From Ectocarpus siliculosus (Eukaryota > Sar > Phaeophyceae > Ectocarpales > Ectocarpaceae): 64,000 bases of DNA. The notes below the pieces were generated by a model. That model had not been told where the DNA came from. It worked only from the letters and a program-made list of their open reading frames with translations, and did no database searches. The position numbers and the translations under genes are program-made. Of this stretch, positions 46,538-58,600 are shown piece by piece. The stretch is from assembly GCA_000310025.1 (NCBI GenBank), contig FN649736.1, forward strand, positions 3,177,451 through 3,241,450, read 5' to 3'. Positions within the stretch are counted from its first letter, which is position 1. Every line of letters begins with the position of its first letter.

Positions 46538-48290
46538 GGTTTTTATTTTGTGGTGGTTATTTTCTCCCTTGTGCGGCGCTCGTCGCTCGCAACTTTCCGA
46601 ACACCTCACGGTCTTGCCCTCGCTCGGCTTGAAGGCCTGATGCGGCTTGAGAATAGCACAGCTAGCGTATACCTCGAAGGCAGCGTACCGTTGATGACAG
46701 ACGGAGCGGGAGGCGGCCAGCACTTGCTTCCCTTGAGTGTACCCAAGGACATGCGACTCATTCAAGTACAGTGGTTCCACGCTTGGAGACGCACAGGTTG
46801 CATTTTTTGTAAAAAAAGTGTCTTGAACACGGGGAAGGAAGTGTCGTCTTCTGGGATCCCCCCCGTCCCCCCATATTTTTTTTATTTGCGGGGCAACATT
46901 GCTCTGATTTTTTTGGGGGGTTTGTGCGCCTGTAGAGCGCGGCCGAGCGTCATTATGGCGGGGGCAGCTGAATTTTTCGGGCCACCGTATCCACCATTAC
47001 GCGCGGTATGTCACTCATGGAGCCCGGGAAACAGCCTGCGGTTCACCCTCTCCTTTTTTTTGTATATTTTTTCTCCGTGTGTTGTTGACAGTTACAAAGA
47101 GTAAGTGCACGCGTACTTTCTGCTCTCTTGTAAAATGCGCAGCAAGCGCTCCAACTATCTATTCTAAACCCAGCGTCGTGCTACCGGTGCTCTTTGATGC
47201 GTAGGGATGTGGGAGGGCGGGCTTGCGGTGACGTCAGGATCCTCTTGGGAAAGGCAACCGGCGCTGTAAAGAATGGAGGTGGAAGCAGAGATGATGAGGG
47301 GGACATCACGGCGTTTTCCCCGGATTCCAACGTCATGTAAAACGCTTCGCCTGTCTTGCACCATACAGTGGGGGGCCGCTATCAACGCGGGTTGATTTGT
47401 GGGCCCCTTGGCCCTGTATTTTGCCGGTGAAACTGCTGGGCGCAGACTAAATCACCCAGTGTTCTGGTCGATGCACCGGGCACCTACCGGCGTTTTCTTG
47501 AGGGCCCCCCACTGTACCACGCCAGTGCAGACAGAGTGCGGTACTCAACACGAACGGTTCCTCTTTTGTGGCGTTCCCAAGTAGAGGGATGCACGCCTGT
47601 TGAGACTGTTGTATGGATGTGTGTCGCCGGTGGACCGCAGTATGGTCTTGTATATTGTAATAACTTCGGCGGTATGTGTGGTGGCGGAACACTGACATAT
47701 TCGGGACGACGATTTGGGATGTTTTTTTGGGCGGGTGCCAACATCCGCGCTTGCGCAGTAGAATGATTTGAGCAGCCTGTCCGCGACACGGGCGTTTTAG
47801 CTACGTGTACCTGGTACCATATTTGCTTCGAGTGCATGGCAGGGTATGCTTTGTGTGCGAGGGTCAAGGTGTGCGCGTGTTGCCTTTTGTCGGCACGCGA
47901 CGAAAAAATATTTTACACAAATGCATACTTAAGACACTAAGGCTTGAGCTTGCTCGCGCACGCACGACGGCGGGCACTTGTTTTGAGATGAAACCATGTG
48001 ATGTTAGCGGAACTCGTTATTTTTTTCTTTCAACACGCCAAAGGCTCTCATCACTCTCTCGCGCATGGTCACAGGCCAACTACCCGGAGGGTACATGCTA
48101 GATACACCACAGGAATATAATAAGGGCCCGAAAGTGAACACTTGAAATCCTATATCGTCGTGAAACCTGGCGCCTTCAGAAGCGGAACGCTTGTCTCCGA
48201 GGGACCGGCAGTAACTTGTTGGACGACGAGGTGCTGTTGTTGTTTGACGCAGAAGGGCTTTCGCTCGTCCCAGAACACGGATGGATACGG
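46538..48290 (+). other. Two isolated candidate exons, gene unknown
   Basis: 46538-46765 lies between ATGGCAG and CAA|GTACAG and encodes 76 residues, a hydrophobic start (GFYFVVVIFSLVRR) then LARLEGLMRLENSTASVYLE and a Gly/Leu-rich end. 48212-48290 lies between GACCGGCAG and CGG|GTATGT and encodes NLLDDEVLLLFDAEGLSLVP. Both have plausible splice sites, but their phases (0 and 2) do not join directly, and I recognise no family. They may be chance frames or pieces of a gene with missing exons. Confidence 0.25.
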
Positions 48291-49550
48291 GTATGTTCGG
48301 GCTTCCGTGTATCATTTTGTGGATGGTGCTCTTGGCAACGCGGCCATTTCATTAAGTGCACATCACCAAAGGCGCAGCCGGCTCGTGCACCACCTCCTCT
48401 CGACCCACCAGACCAGTACCACTTCGCAACTTTTTTTTTGTTCCATCACTGTTAAAATCCAGCACTCACAGCATTTATGCCAGGCACTGCTGTAGGGGTT
48501 CCAATCCGTGGTCACACACAAGGGTTCCTCCCCTACCCACCCCTCCTGCGGTGCTTGCAATCGATTATTTACCCGGGGAGGGTGAAGAGTGCAGCAGCAC
48601 TAGAAGCAGCGCCCTCTTCCCTCAAAGTGCGCACACCGACTATTAGTAAGCGCCTTCCACCTGGGCCAGGAACGGAAGCGAGAGAACAGCATCACTTTGC
48701 AAGAAATCAAACTCGCTTGCGCCGGGGTTCGAACCCGTGACTGGCCGCTAGAAGGTTCAGAGGATACAGAACCAACTAGATCTCAACAGAAAAAGTCACT
48801 CTTGTTTCGTCGTGGACGTTTTGGCCGATTTCGAATGTTCTTCGGCAGGACAAACTGACTCAAGGCCATGCTCCGGTTTCCTAAACACGTTCCGTTGACC
48901 TCTGTTGAACACTTGCCCAAACCACAGCAGCACCACAAAAAAAAACACAACATTTTATTCACACCTCGCGGTAAGGACCTTCAACCTTCAATACGGTAAG
49001 GGCAGAGCCTGCCTACAACCCAAGACAACGTCGCAACCTCCACACAACGGTCTCGCTGAGTCGTGCGAAAAAACGCAAGCCGCATGCGCCCAGCGATCCA
49101 GCCTTGTACTAATACGCGCTAACCGCGGCTCGTTTTTTGTGTACAGCAGTTGGGGGGGCAGAAGAAGGGAGAGAAAAGCTAAATAGAAAGAGGACAAGCG
49201 CTCAAGATAGAACAATTCTATGGCGATTGGTTCACTTCACCAATGGAGCCAGACACTATTAAGTAACTATTTTCAGGTTGGACGTGTCTCGATCGCTTGC
49301 GCTTCATACCACACGAAACACGACAGGCACACACACTTAAAAACACTTTTCAGCATTACCTTCACGTTCCGACACGTGGCACGGGACCTGCACTAACAGA
49401 GCTAGCACTACATACAAGACAGGACAGCAGCAGTGATGCAATCAAGACCTTAAAAATGTGGTCCCAGTATGCAACACTCGGCACATCCATGCACCGCTCG
49501 GTACATCCATCCGCTAACATCTAGTAGCCCGCGATATCTACGGCGACTCC
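48291..49550. other. No recognisable gene; tRNA-like segment
   Basis: On the minus strand, near 48785-48715, TAGTTGGTTCTG is followed about 45 bp later by CACGGGTTCGAACCCCGGCG, a strong B-box and T arm. The acceptor arm does not close, so it is a tRNA relic or SINE head. Nothing else could be supported before the N gap. Confidence 0.35.
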
Positions 49551-50109
49551 NNNNNNNNNNNNNNNNNNNNNNNNNNNNNNNNNNNNNNNNNNNNNNNNNN
49601 NNNNNNNNNNNNNNNNNNNNNNNNNNNNNNNNNNNNNNNNNNNNNNNNNNNNNNNNNNNNNNNNNNNNNNNNNNNNNNNNNNNNNNNNNNNNNNNNNNNN
49701 NNNNNNNNNNNNNNNNNNNNNNNNNNNNNNNNNNNNNNNNNNNNNNNNNNNNNNNNNNNNNNNNNNNNNNNNNNNNNNNNNNNNNNNNNNNNNNNNNNNN
49801 NNNNNNNNNNNNNNNNNNNNNNNNNNNNNNNNNNNNNNNNNNNNNNNNNNNNNNNNNNNNNNNNNNNNNNNNNNNNNNNNNNNNNNNNNNNNNNNNNNNN
49901 NNNNNNNNNNNNNNNNNNNNNNNNNNNNNNNNNNNNNNNNNNNNNNNNNNNNNNNNNNNNNNNNNNNNNNNNNNNNNNNNNNNNNNNNNNNNNNNNNNNN
50001 NNNNNNNNNNNNNNNNNNNNNNNNNNNNNNNNNNNNNNNNNNNNNNNNNNNNNNNNNNNNNNNNNNNNNNNNNNNNNNNNNNNNNNNNNNNNNNNNNNNN
50101 NNNNNNNNN
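49551..50109. other. Assembly gap, 559 N
   Basis: The gap removes the 3' end of the amino acid transporter gene. Reading frames drawn through the N run are artefacts. Confidence 0.97.
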
Positions 50110-51181
50110 AGAATCCCAGGTCCCGCAGCCACCCACCTGGGCCCCGGCCCCGGTTCCACCACCCCCCCTTCCCTTCCCTGTCGCCAGTGGCCCCTAGGTA
50201 GATGAGGCCGGGGAGCACGAAATTTTTGGTTGACGCGGCAACCCCTCCGGTGATGTCCAAGATGTATCCAAACATTTTTCCTTATTATTAAGGGGTGGGG
50301 TGGGGGGGGGGTAGGGGGGGGGGGTGATGCAAAAAAAAAAAAAACACTCACTGTCAATATACACCCTTGGACTGCTGTGGCTATATATCTCGAACGGGTG
50401 TTTATTTAGTCTTTCTGGGCAAATGCATACTATTTCCCAATAATTAGAATGGGGAGAGGGAGACTCGTCATCGAAGTCTCAACCATCATCAGTCGGTCCT
50501 GGCGTAGCCGGGGCGGGGTATGGATGTCGCGGGCACAGCTTGCTACGAACCGCTGCGCGCCGAAAGCTGCAAAAAAAGAAACGCGACGGTTTCAGGTCAC
50601 CACATCCCCTCGGTCAATGCTTCGCAAATTCGAGTCACGAACGCACGACAACACTAGGCTGAACGCAGATCTGTGATTGGTGATTGGGTGTTCTCGTTAA
50701 CGTTTGTTGGCGTTCGCTGGGCTCTTCGAGTCAAACATGATGTCAGCTAACTGTGTGAGCTGTTGACCTTGGGGAAAACGTCATAGCTGTCAGCTAGCTG
50801 ACAACTGTGGGCTGGCCCTAACATTATTAATAAAACAACGATGACGATGATGCCACGTAGTGACAACAATGAACACGATACATAATTTAGCAGTGAAAAT
50901 ACAGATGTAAGCACCAGCGCAAAGAGCAAAAAATGACGAGTGACTGTACCTGAGCAACGCCGACGGTATTCAAGCCGACCATGGCCCCCACGGCGAGCGC
51001 CAGCAGCGCAAACGTGACCCACGCCACCTGCCCAAACTCCGCCACCATCACGTCCTTCCCTCGCAGCGCGTAGAGGCTATGTCTCATGACGATAACCTGT
51101 CGCGAGGCAGCCAGCAAGCAGTTGAGGCGCGCAACCATCACGAGAGAACACTGTACACCTCATATGGTATGAGCAGCAGCA

Positions 51182-51216
<35 letters not shown>

Positions 51217-53459
51217 CACAATTTTTACGCGAGAGACAAATCGGGGTAGAGCAGCAGGTGGTACGATGAGCTTGTCCCCGGAAGCCGGAAGCACGTGTCC
51301 CAGCTGCAACGAAAATGCTATATACATAGCCTTGTTCCAGGTCGGGTGTTAGCGAACCGCTTCGCGCCAGAGAAAAACGCGATGCGAAAAATCCCCCTAA
51401 ATACCCAATGGAAAACATACCCCCTGCGGACATCCATCCAAAAAAAGGGGAAAAGTAATGCCGTACTTGTACACGCGCTCGTCTTCTCCGAGGAAAACGT
51501 CGAGACTGCCATATTTTTGTCGCACCGTCCACGGTACGGCCTAGACAACAAAACAACACCTCACCTCGCTGGGGATGTAGAGGATCAAGTGTACGACGAC
51601 AGCGGCCTTGAACACTGACGCTATTGCGCCGGAAAAGTTCAGGAGGATGTCCCCGTCGACCGAGTCGCGGAAGGACAAGTACCTAATAGAGGGAGGAAGG
51701 GAAAGGAGGTGAAAAAGTTGGGGGGGGGGGGAAGTGCCGTCGTATTGTATTTGTCAGGATGTGTTAACGTGCTGTGTCAGAGTAAAAAATCCCTCCGTCT
51801 GGCCCCCCTTCTGCAAAACCCATTTGCCAGCGGCAGCAGCGTTTCTCACCCCGCAAGACCCATGGAGTAACAAAGGCAGACGCCCACGCCCAAGGCCCAG
51901 GTCGATACCGAGCGCCATGCCCTGAATCCAAAACGGAGAACGGGCAAGAATAGGAGCCAAAAGGCAGGCGGCGGGGGGGCGGGGTCAAAAGATGAAAGCA
52001 TTTCTATAACGTATGGCTGTTGGTGAATCAGGTTCGTTAATCTGTCTGGACTGGGTGCTGTAACTCAGTGTGCATGGGGTCGTGGCGCGGTCATACCTAA
52101 ACTCGGACGGGCCGGGAAAATCACAAAAGGGGGGGGGGTGTACTCATAGTCGTGCATGCCGTAGTAGTTAGACCATTGACCTCGCATCCCTACAAAGCCG
52201 GGACGGAGCACGCCGGGTTCTCACCGGACCAGGCTCTCACATCACCAAGCGCGAAGCGCCGTGAGGTATTCGGCGAGTCGCATGAAGAGTGCGCTGTATC
52301 CTGCTGAGGGTGTTCGGCATCTTGTGCTTACTTCCTTGCGTATGGATGACAGCTGCGTATGACTTCATATCTATTCTGGTACTTTCACTTCAAGAGACAG
52401 TTAAAAGCGCTGTGAAACTGCCTCGAGGGTGCTTGACCAATTTAACACAAGGTGCGATTATCCCCTTTGCGCGGAGTGAGGGTTCTTGACCCCCCACAAC
52501 ATAATCTACTCGACCACCATTCACAAAGGGGGGGGGGGAGCAAATACCAACAATCACCAAACTCTCAGGAGACGATGGGCGGGGGGGGGAGGGGGGGAGG
52601 GGAAGACAACAGCCGCAGCAACCAAACACTCCCATCACCGCGGGTTTCTCAACCACCCACGTAAAAAAAAAACAGATTTGAGCCCCCGCCGAAGACCCAC
52701 CTGGTGGATCGCGGTGTCATCGAAGAGTAAGCGTGGAGCACGGCCGGGGCACACGACAGAGCGAACACGATCGACCCGAGGTTCGCTACCGCCCCCACCC
52801 AATCCCACCAGACCACGCTAGCGTCGAGGTCCGGGTCGTGACCTGGCTCCGCTCTTTCCTCGTTGGCGTAGATCGGCCCGCCGATTACGACGAGAGCTAC
52901 GACGGAGCAGATGGTGCAAAAGCTGAAGACGGCGAGCCATCTGTCGCGGGGGGGGTGAAGACAAAGAGGGGCTGCCGTGATGAGTGCATCGGCATGCGAG
53001 GAGGAGGTTGACTATAGATCAACCGGGGCACGGACAGTCGGCGCTGGGATTCATGCGCCAAGGCGTGTCACGCAGGCACAATAGCGGCAGCCAGTCAGGC
53101 TAACCACTCCATATCCCACTTCCAACAAAGCCTGAACTTGTTCGCCTTTCTCTCTATAATGACCACCCCCCGGGCAACAACAGAAGCTCCCCTCTACCCC
53201 CCATCGTTTTCCCGCGTCTGCGTACTCCGCAGCCAGGCCAATCCTGTGGTAGTTAACGAAGAGAACGGCCAAAAGTCAGATAATTTATCTCGTTACAGCG
53301 GTACCCCCCTACTAATAACCAACACCTCGCCCTTCGCTCGCACCGACAAGAACAGCAAGCCAGAGGCCCACCACGGGTCAGCACGTCACGTGGCCCATGT
53401 GATTGGTCAGTTGACCCGCCAAAACTTGAACGCCACAACTCCAACAGCAACACTAACAT

Positions 53460-53493
<34 letters not shown>

Positions 53494-54999
53494 GCAACAA
53501 CAAACAACAACAGCCGAACGCCGGCCTCCTCCAATCCCACCCACACCTACCTGAGGTTACTAAAGTGTCGGATGAGGCAGGGGGGGAACACGAAGAGCAC
53601 CGCCATGACGGGCGTCACCACCGAGAAAGACGCCCACCACACGTCGCTCGCCGTGCCGCCGAACCACTCCAGCAGCAGCGAGCCCGTCAGAGACCCCACC
53701 AGGATAACGTAGGAGCACACGTCCCCGAAGTTGCACAGCACGATGGCGGCGTCCACCGCCAACGGGCCGAGGGGACCTACGGTCTCTCTCGCCAGTTGGG
53801 CGAACTCGATGTCGTCGAGGCGGTCGGCATCGCCGCCGCCCCCGCCCCCTCTTCCTCCCGCCAGCTCGCTGGGGCCGTTGTCGCTACTAGTGCCGGTTCG
53901 GGCGTACCCTTGGGGGAATGAAATCTCGGAGGCGTTGATGAGCACAACGATGCCGAGCCAGATCGCGACGGCTGCCGGGCGGGGGAAGGGGGGGGCGATC
54001 GCTGGGGTTGAAGTCGTGGTCGTGTGTGGTACAGCAGCAAATAGTATGCTACGATGCTGCCGCCGTGTCGCAACCACGGGGTTCAACAAATGGTACCAAG
54101 CGCAGGGTGCAAGAACGGAGGTGTGGAAATGAACGCACACATCGAGAGGCGTGCGTTTGTGAGACAAGCCGGTTTTTGAGTTATTTGTAAGTGAAAGAGT
54201 TGTCGGGTTGTACATGTCAGATGGATACAAGTAGTCTTACAGGAGTAACTGCCGTCACCGACGTATGATGAAAAATTGTGGTGCCGGCGGCGATAAACCT
54301 GCCATGTTAGGTGATCAAGTATCGCTCACTGCTGGCCAGGATTAAAACATGTCGACTGCTGGTGTGACACCGATGACACACCTTCTCACCCAGAGCATCC
54401 GCAACTTCGAGAGGCAGCGCGGTTGGTCCTTCGGTCACTGCATCGATAAAAAGCTGACCCACGACATGATGCGGGGAGAATAGCGAGGATTTCGTATCTC
54501 TACAGCCGCGCAAGGCAGAATGGCTGTGGGAAAGGGACCACTACCAATAACACGTGGCAGGGATACGCCAATCACGCTACAGCAGCAGCAGGGAAGAAGG
54601 CGTAATACCTGAGACAGCGTAGAGGATTGTTGCCGGGCCGATGCCGCTCCCTTCGAACACCTGCGGGGAATTCAGAATGCCAGACCCGATCATGTAGTTC
54701 AGGACGAGGAGGGTGGTGAGCACCTTGCTGTTGTCTCGGCGACTGCTGCCCGGGGCGAACACGTCGGTCGAGTCGCCGAGGTTCCGCCCACCGTTGCCGT
54801 CGTCGGTTGACCCCAGGAGCAGCGGTTCACGCTCCGAGGCGGGGCGCTCACGCCCGGCTTCCTCTCCGCCGTGCGCTCTCGCCTCTCGTGCCACCCGCGG
54901 TTGCTCCGCATTTGGACCCTTGCTTGCCTTGCCGCTCCCGCCCCGGACTCCGGTCAGCTTGTCGCCCTTGGTCGTGCCATAGCGACGCTGCCCGGCCAT
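50110..54999 (-). CDS. Amino acid transporter (AAAP/SLC38-like), 3' end in gap
   Basis: Minus-strand exons joining in consistent phase are 54999-54609 (ATG), 53971-53551, 52940-52701, 51921-51850, 51682-51565 and 51096-50950, giving 463 aa; a seventh starts at 50280 and enters the gap. The cytosolic N-terminus is long, Gly/Arg-rich and disordered. Transmembrane segments follow: NYMIGSGILNSPQVF (the conserved GSGIL of helix 1), AVAIWLGIVVLINASEI, AAIVLCNFGDVCSYVILVGS, WASFSVVTPVMAVLFVFP, WLAVFSFCTICSVVALVVI, STWALGVGVCLCYSMGLAG, SVFKAAVVVHLILYIPSE, WVTFALLALAVGAMVG and FGYILDITGGVAASTKNFVL. This order matches proton- or sodium-coupled neutral amino acid transporters; substrate and membrane are unknown. 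Exon 7 is off by one base relative to exon 6: one more A in its GGAAAAATG start would restore frame, so a base error or missed exon is likely. Confidence 0.87.
51176..51214. repeat. CAG/AGC microsatellite
   Basis: About 13 AGC/CAG-type units in the transporter intron between exons 5 and 6. An AAC run at about 53460-53510 lies in the intron between exons 2 and 3. Confidence 0.9.
52125..52530 (+). repeat. Third copy of the 34-kb repeat family
   Basis: After a G-run at 52130-52138, about 390 bp match the first part of the units at 34190 and 34785 (GTAGTTAGACCATTGACCTC, GGTTCTCACCGGACCAGGCT, GCGCGGAGTGAGGGTTCT). It lacks the subrepeats carried by the tandem copies. It lies in the transporter intron between exons 3 and 4 and is followed by further G- and A-runs. 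Confidence 0.88.
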
Positions 55000-55651
55000 T
55001 CTTCTGCTGTCGGTACTATGCTGCTATGGGCGCGGCGTGCGCAGCCGCCGCGGCAAAAGCGTGCTACTATATTGTTTTTCAGCCTCCTCGGCTGCTGACG
55101 GCTGCTGTACGTGCAGTGCAGTTCTCCTCTCACTTTCCCGGGTTCGGCTGGACTTTTCCTCTGCCAACAAGAGAAAATCGGCACCGCGCCGCACACCACG
55201 AGTATGCAAAAGCTTCAGTGCGTGGGGAGGCCGCCGCGCAATCCGCGATGCGCTCTCACACACACCGCATAGGCAGATGAAAGTTGCAGGATCGGTTATA
55301 TCGGATCCCAAGTCATCACAGAGATTGCTGCTGGTACTTGTTCGCGGCGGAATTAAACGTACGTGTGGCTCCTGTCTGCGTCGCCCCAGGCCCTTTAGAC
55401 ATTCTTGGCAACATGTGCATCCATTGTACAACTCTTGTTGCGCCACACATATCCGAAGCCGGCCAAGCACGCAAATCCCTGCCGCACCCCCCCTCGTGTA
55501 TGCAAGTTGCAGTAGTTGGTGTCGGTGTGTGAGGAGGCAGAGGGGAGGCAGCGGGCGCTGTCGGAGGGAGTCTACATCTTGAGGGAATCAAGAGGCGGCA
55601 AGGTTTCGGCGGATTTTCGGTCATCATCGTCCGCGCGGAGGACGAGGAGCA
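55000..55651. promoter_or_regulatory. Divergent promoter region, transporter and phosphatase
   Basis: 652 bp lie between the start codons of the transporter (minus) and the inositol monophosphatase (plus). Both strands hold overlapping open frames without family signatures. No core promoter motif is evident. Confidence 0.4.
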
Positions 55652-58600
55652 ATGGATGCCTCGTGTTACAAGGAGGCACTCGCTTCGGCAAAGGCAGCAG
55701 CCTTAGCTGCCGGAGAGTGAGTGTGTGCCCTGCAGTGGAAAGTGCCACCGCCTGTAGCGGGATGATGGAAATTCGAAAGCGGATCATGTTGTGAAACGCA
55801 CAAACAGGCAGATCTCTGCGCTGTGGGAACTGGGTACACGGCAGGTTAAATCTCCACGCAGGTAGCGTATGGATAACACAATGTTCCGTGATGTTTGACT
55901 CCCGTCTCCGTCGGGGAGCATGCGGACCTGGGTGATAAAGCAGTGGTGTGAGTGCTCTATATGCATGCGAGCCGGAATACCCATTGTGTTTTTTCGAGAC
56001 GGACATCATCAGGCGAGCTCCGTACGTTTTGTGACGTATTCGCTCGGAACATCATACTGTATCAATACACTGCCTTGGGGAGAGGTCCTTTTGATGACCC
56101 ATGACGAGAGGTTGGGGGGCGGATGCACATGGTTGTGCCAAGCCCTTCGCAATCACCATGCCACGGATGACAATCACGACCGATCCCCGCCCAAATTAGA
56201 TACTGGGCATGGTTGTAAGTGGGTTGAGAACCTCTGTTCTTGAAAGCCAGTTCCTTCGATGATCTCCGGGATCTACTACAAGTAGTGTACCCAGCCGGTT
56301 GTCCTCCACTCACTGAAAAGACTCCACCACATCCCGTTCGAGTGTGGGTATATCTCGAACGGGTAGTCCGTGTGTGTGTGTATTTATTTTCCCTAATCTA
56401 CTGCACATAAGGACACTTCAGCATTTCAAAAAGGGACAAAACGGCAGCGTTGTCTTACACTACAAGAAAGCGAGAGAAGCAGACACACGCCGCCACCGTC
56501 CGTAACAACGTATTGAACCGATGCAGCAGTGTAATTTGAGGATGACGATAGCGGCGAGATCTTCATTTCCATGCCCCTGGAGGAAACAATATCGCCTATA
56601 TGATAGAACCTCTTGCCGGGTGGTTGCTACCTGTCGGACTGTCGGAGGTACAAAAGGACACCTCCGGGTAAGCTCAGTCAGCCGTCAACATACGGGCTCC
56701 TGCACACCATCTGAGGGTATGGTAGTCCTTCGTTGGTGTTTTCCATGTCCTTCATGTGAAAAGACTCAGATGCTGCTGCAGCAGCGTGTAGTCATTCTAT
56801 TTGCACGCTTCGTCTTGTCTCATCTTCCGAACCGTGGCGACCTACCTGCACATCAGGATCATTACCGCGGCCATTTCGTCCCAGGAGAACTCTCAGCTCC
56901 AGGTCAAGAGCGGCGTCGATCTTGTGACTGAGACAGACAAGGCCGCCGAAAGAGCAATCATCGAACGACTGAGGGCGTCGCATCCGGTACGATGACGCGG
57001 GGAAGGTAGTGGTGGATCGTACGGTCAGGGGTTAGCTTTTGTTCCTGGCCTTTTACACGCGGAACATCGGCCGCGCATCCTCCCCGGTGCAGGAACTGTT
57101 CTTCATGCTTGTTCAGACGACAAACAAAGCCGCTCCAACGTTCCCGTCCCAACGACCGCTCACCAGTAAGAGGCAGGGCATGGCGTTGAGACGATTTATA
57201 TGTACAATTCGGGAAAGCAAACTCTACGCTCTGAAATTGATCCGGTTGTCATCATGGTCTTGCTAGATGTTGTGACCAACACCGCTGAGAACACATCGTC
57301 ACGCCAACCCTCTCATCGATGCTTGTCGATGGTTGCCGTTAACCGTAGCTCCTACTCCTCCGTTGTTCTTCTTGTTCCGTGCGTCTTACTTGCCTCGACG
57401 CACCCCCTCCTACATGTGCGCACCTTTACGGGTCGTATTGCCGTTGGTTTTGATGACGTGCGTTCGCGCGATCTCCTTGGAAGAAAAGGACCACCAATTC
57501 ATGGGCGAGGAGTCCACGTTTGAGGAGGCCGGTGGTGGGGAAGCAGTCGACGCGGACATCATCGGCACGTCCCCAACGTGGGTGATCGACCCGCTGGACG
57601 GTACTACTAATTTCGTGCACGGATACCCGCTCTTCTGTGTCAGCATCGCGCTGGCTGTGGATGGGTGAGCGTCTGCGTCATAGATTCCAAGAGACTGGCA
57701 GTGCGTTGTCCAGAAGAGAGGAACGCACGGCTGTGATCCCCAGGCCTCGCGCGTCACCTGTTCGCTTGGGACAACCTGCAGTACTGCCCCCTACGAAGTC
57801 AGAATTGAGCTTTCGGGCAGGTCTCCACGAATTTCGCCTTACTCTGCTGCATCGTTTTCGAAGATACTTTTCATGCATACCGTATTAGCCGGAGAGATGG
57901 CAACGGGTGCGATCGCTTCTTTACATGTTTTTTCCTCGTTTTTTTTTTATCGTACCCCGGTGCCATCTCCCCGACCGGTGCCATCTCTCCGACTATTACG
58001 GTATACAACGAGGCCCAGAGATGTTGCATTGAAGTTGTCTTATGTCGATCTGTGGTCGCCATTATTCCCCACCGAGAGCTTACGGGCTTGTTCAATCGAC
58101 AACAGGTTTGCAACAGCCGCTGTTATATCCAAGTTATTTTCACAAATTTTTACTGCCAGAAATCGAGCCCTCCTGATCATCCCAGCCATCGCGGCCACTA
58201 GAAGCCCTCGTTTTTCCCGTCTACTCCCCTGCTGCTTGATCGGTAACGGCGACACACTGCTGTTGTGGACACCCGTGGCTTGAATTCCACCGGCAGTGTG
58301 CCGGTCATCGGTGTCGTGTACCACCCTGTGTCGGGGGACCTGTACACTGCGTGCCGCGGTGAGGGAGCCTTCCTGAATGGCGTAAAGGTTGAGGTGCGAC
58401 CTGCGCAGGGACTCGGCGATGCCCTAGTGGTCAACAATATCGGACCTGCCAGAGACGAAGCCTTCATTGCGACAACTCTGGGGAGACTCGCGGAGCTGCT
58501 TCGGAGGAATGTGCAAGCGATCCGCATGTCGGGTGAGCTTGGGGGGGGGGAGGGGTAGTCATGATGATGCTCAAAGGTCGCTATGCTGAAGATCTCGCAT

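Noticed and set aside
49450-50357. Long frames of 228-278 codons spanning the gap
   Set aside because: They are mostly N. Only the minus-strand segment 50280-50110 matches a real protein (transporter exon 7).
53565-54132. Plus-strand frames rich in Arg/His/Pro
   Set aside because: They are antisense shadows of transporter exon 2, which has clear transmembrane segments on the minus strand.
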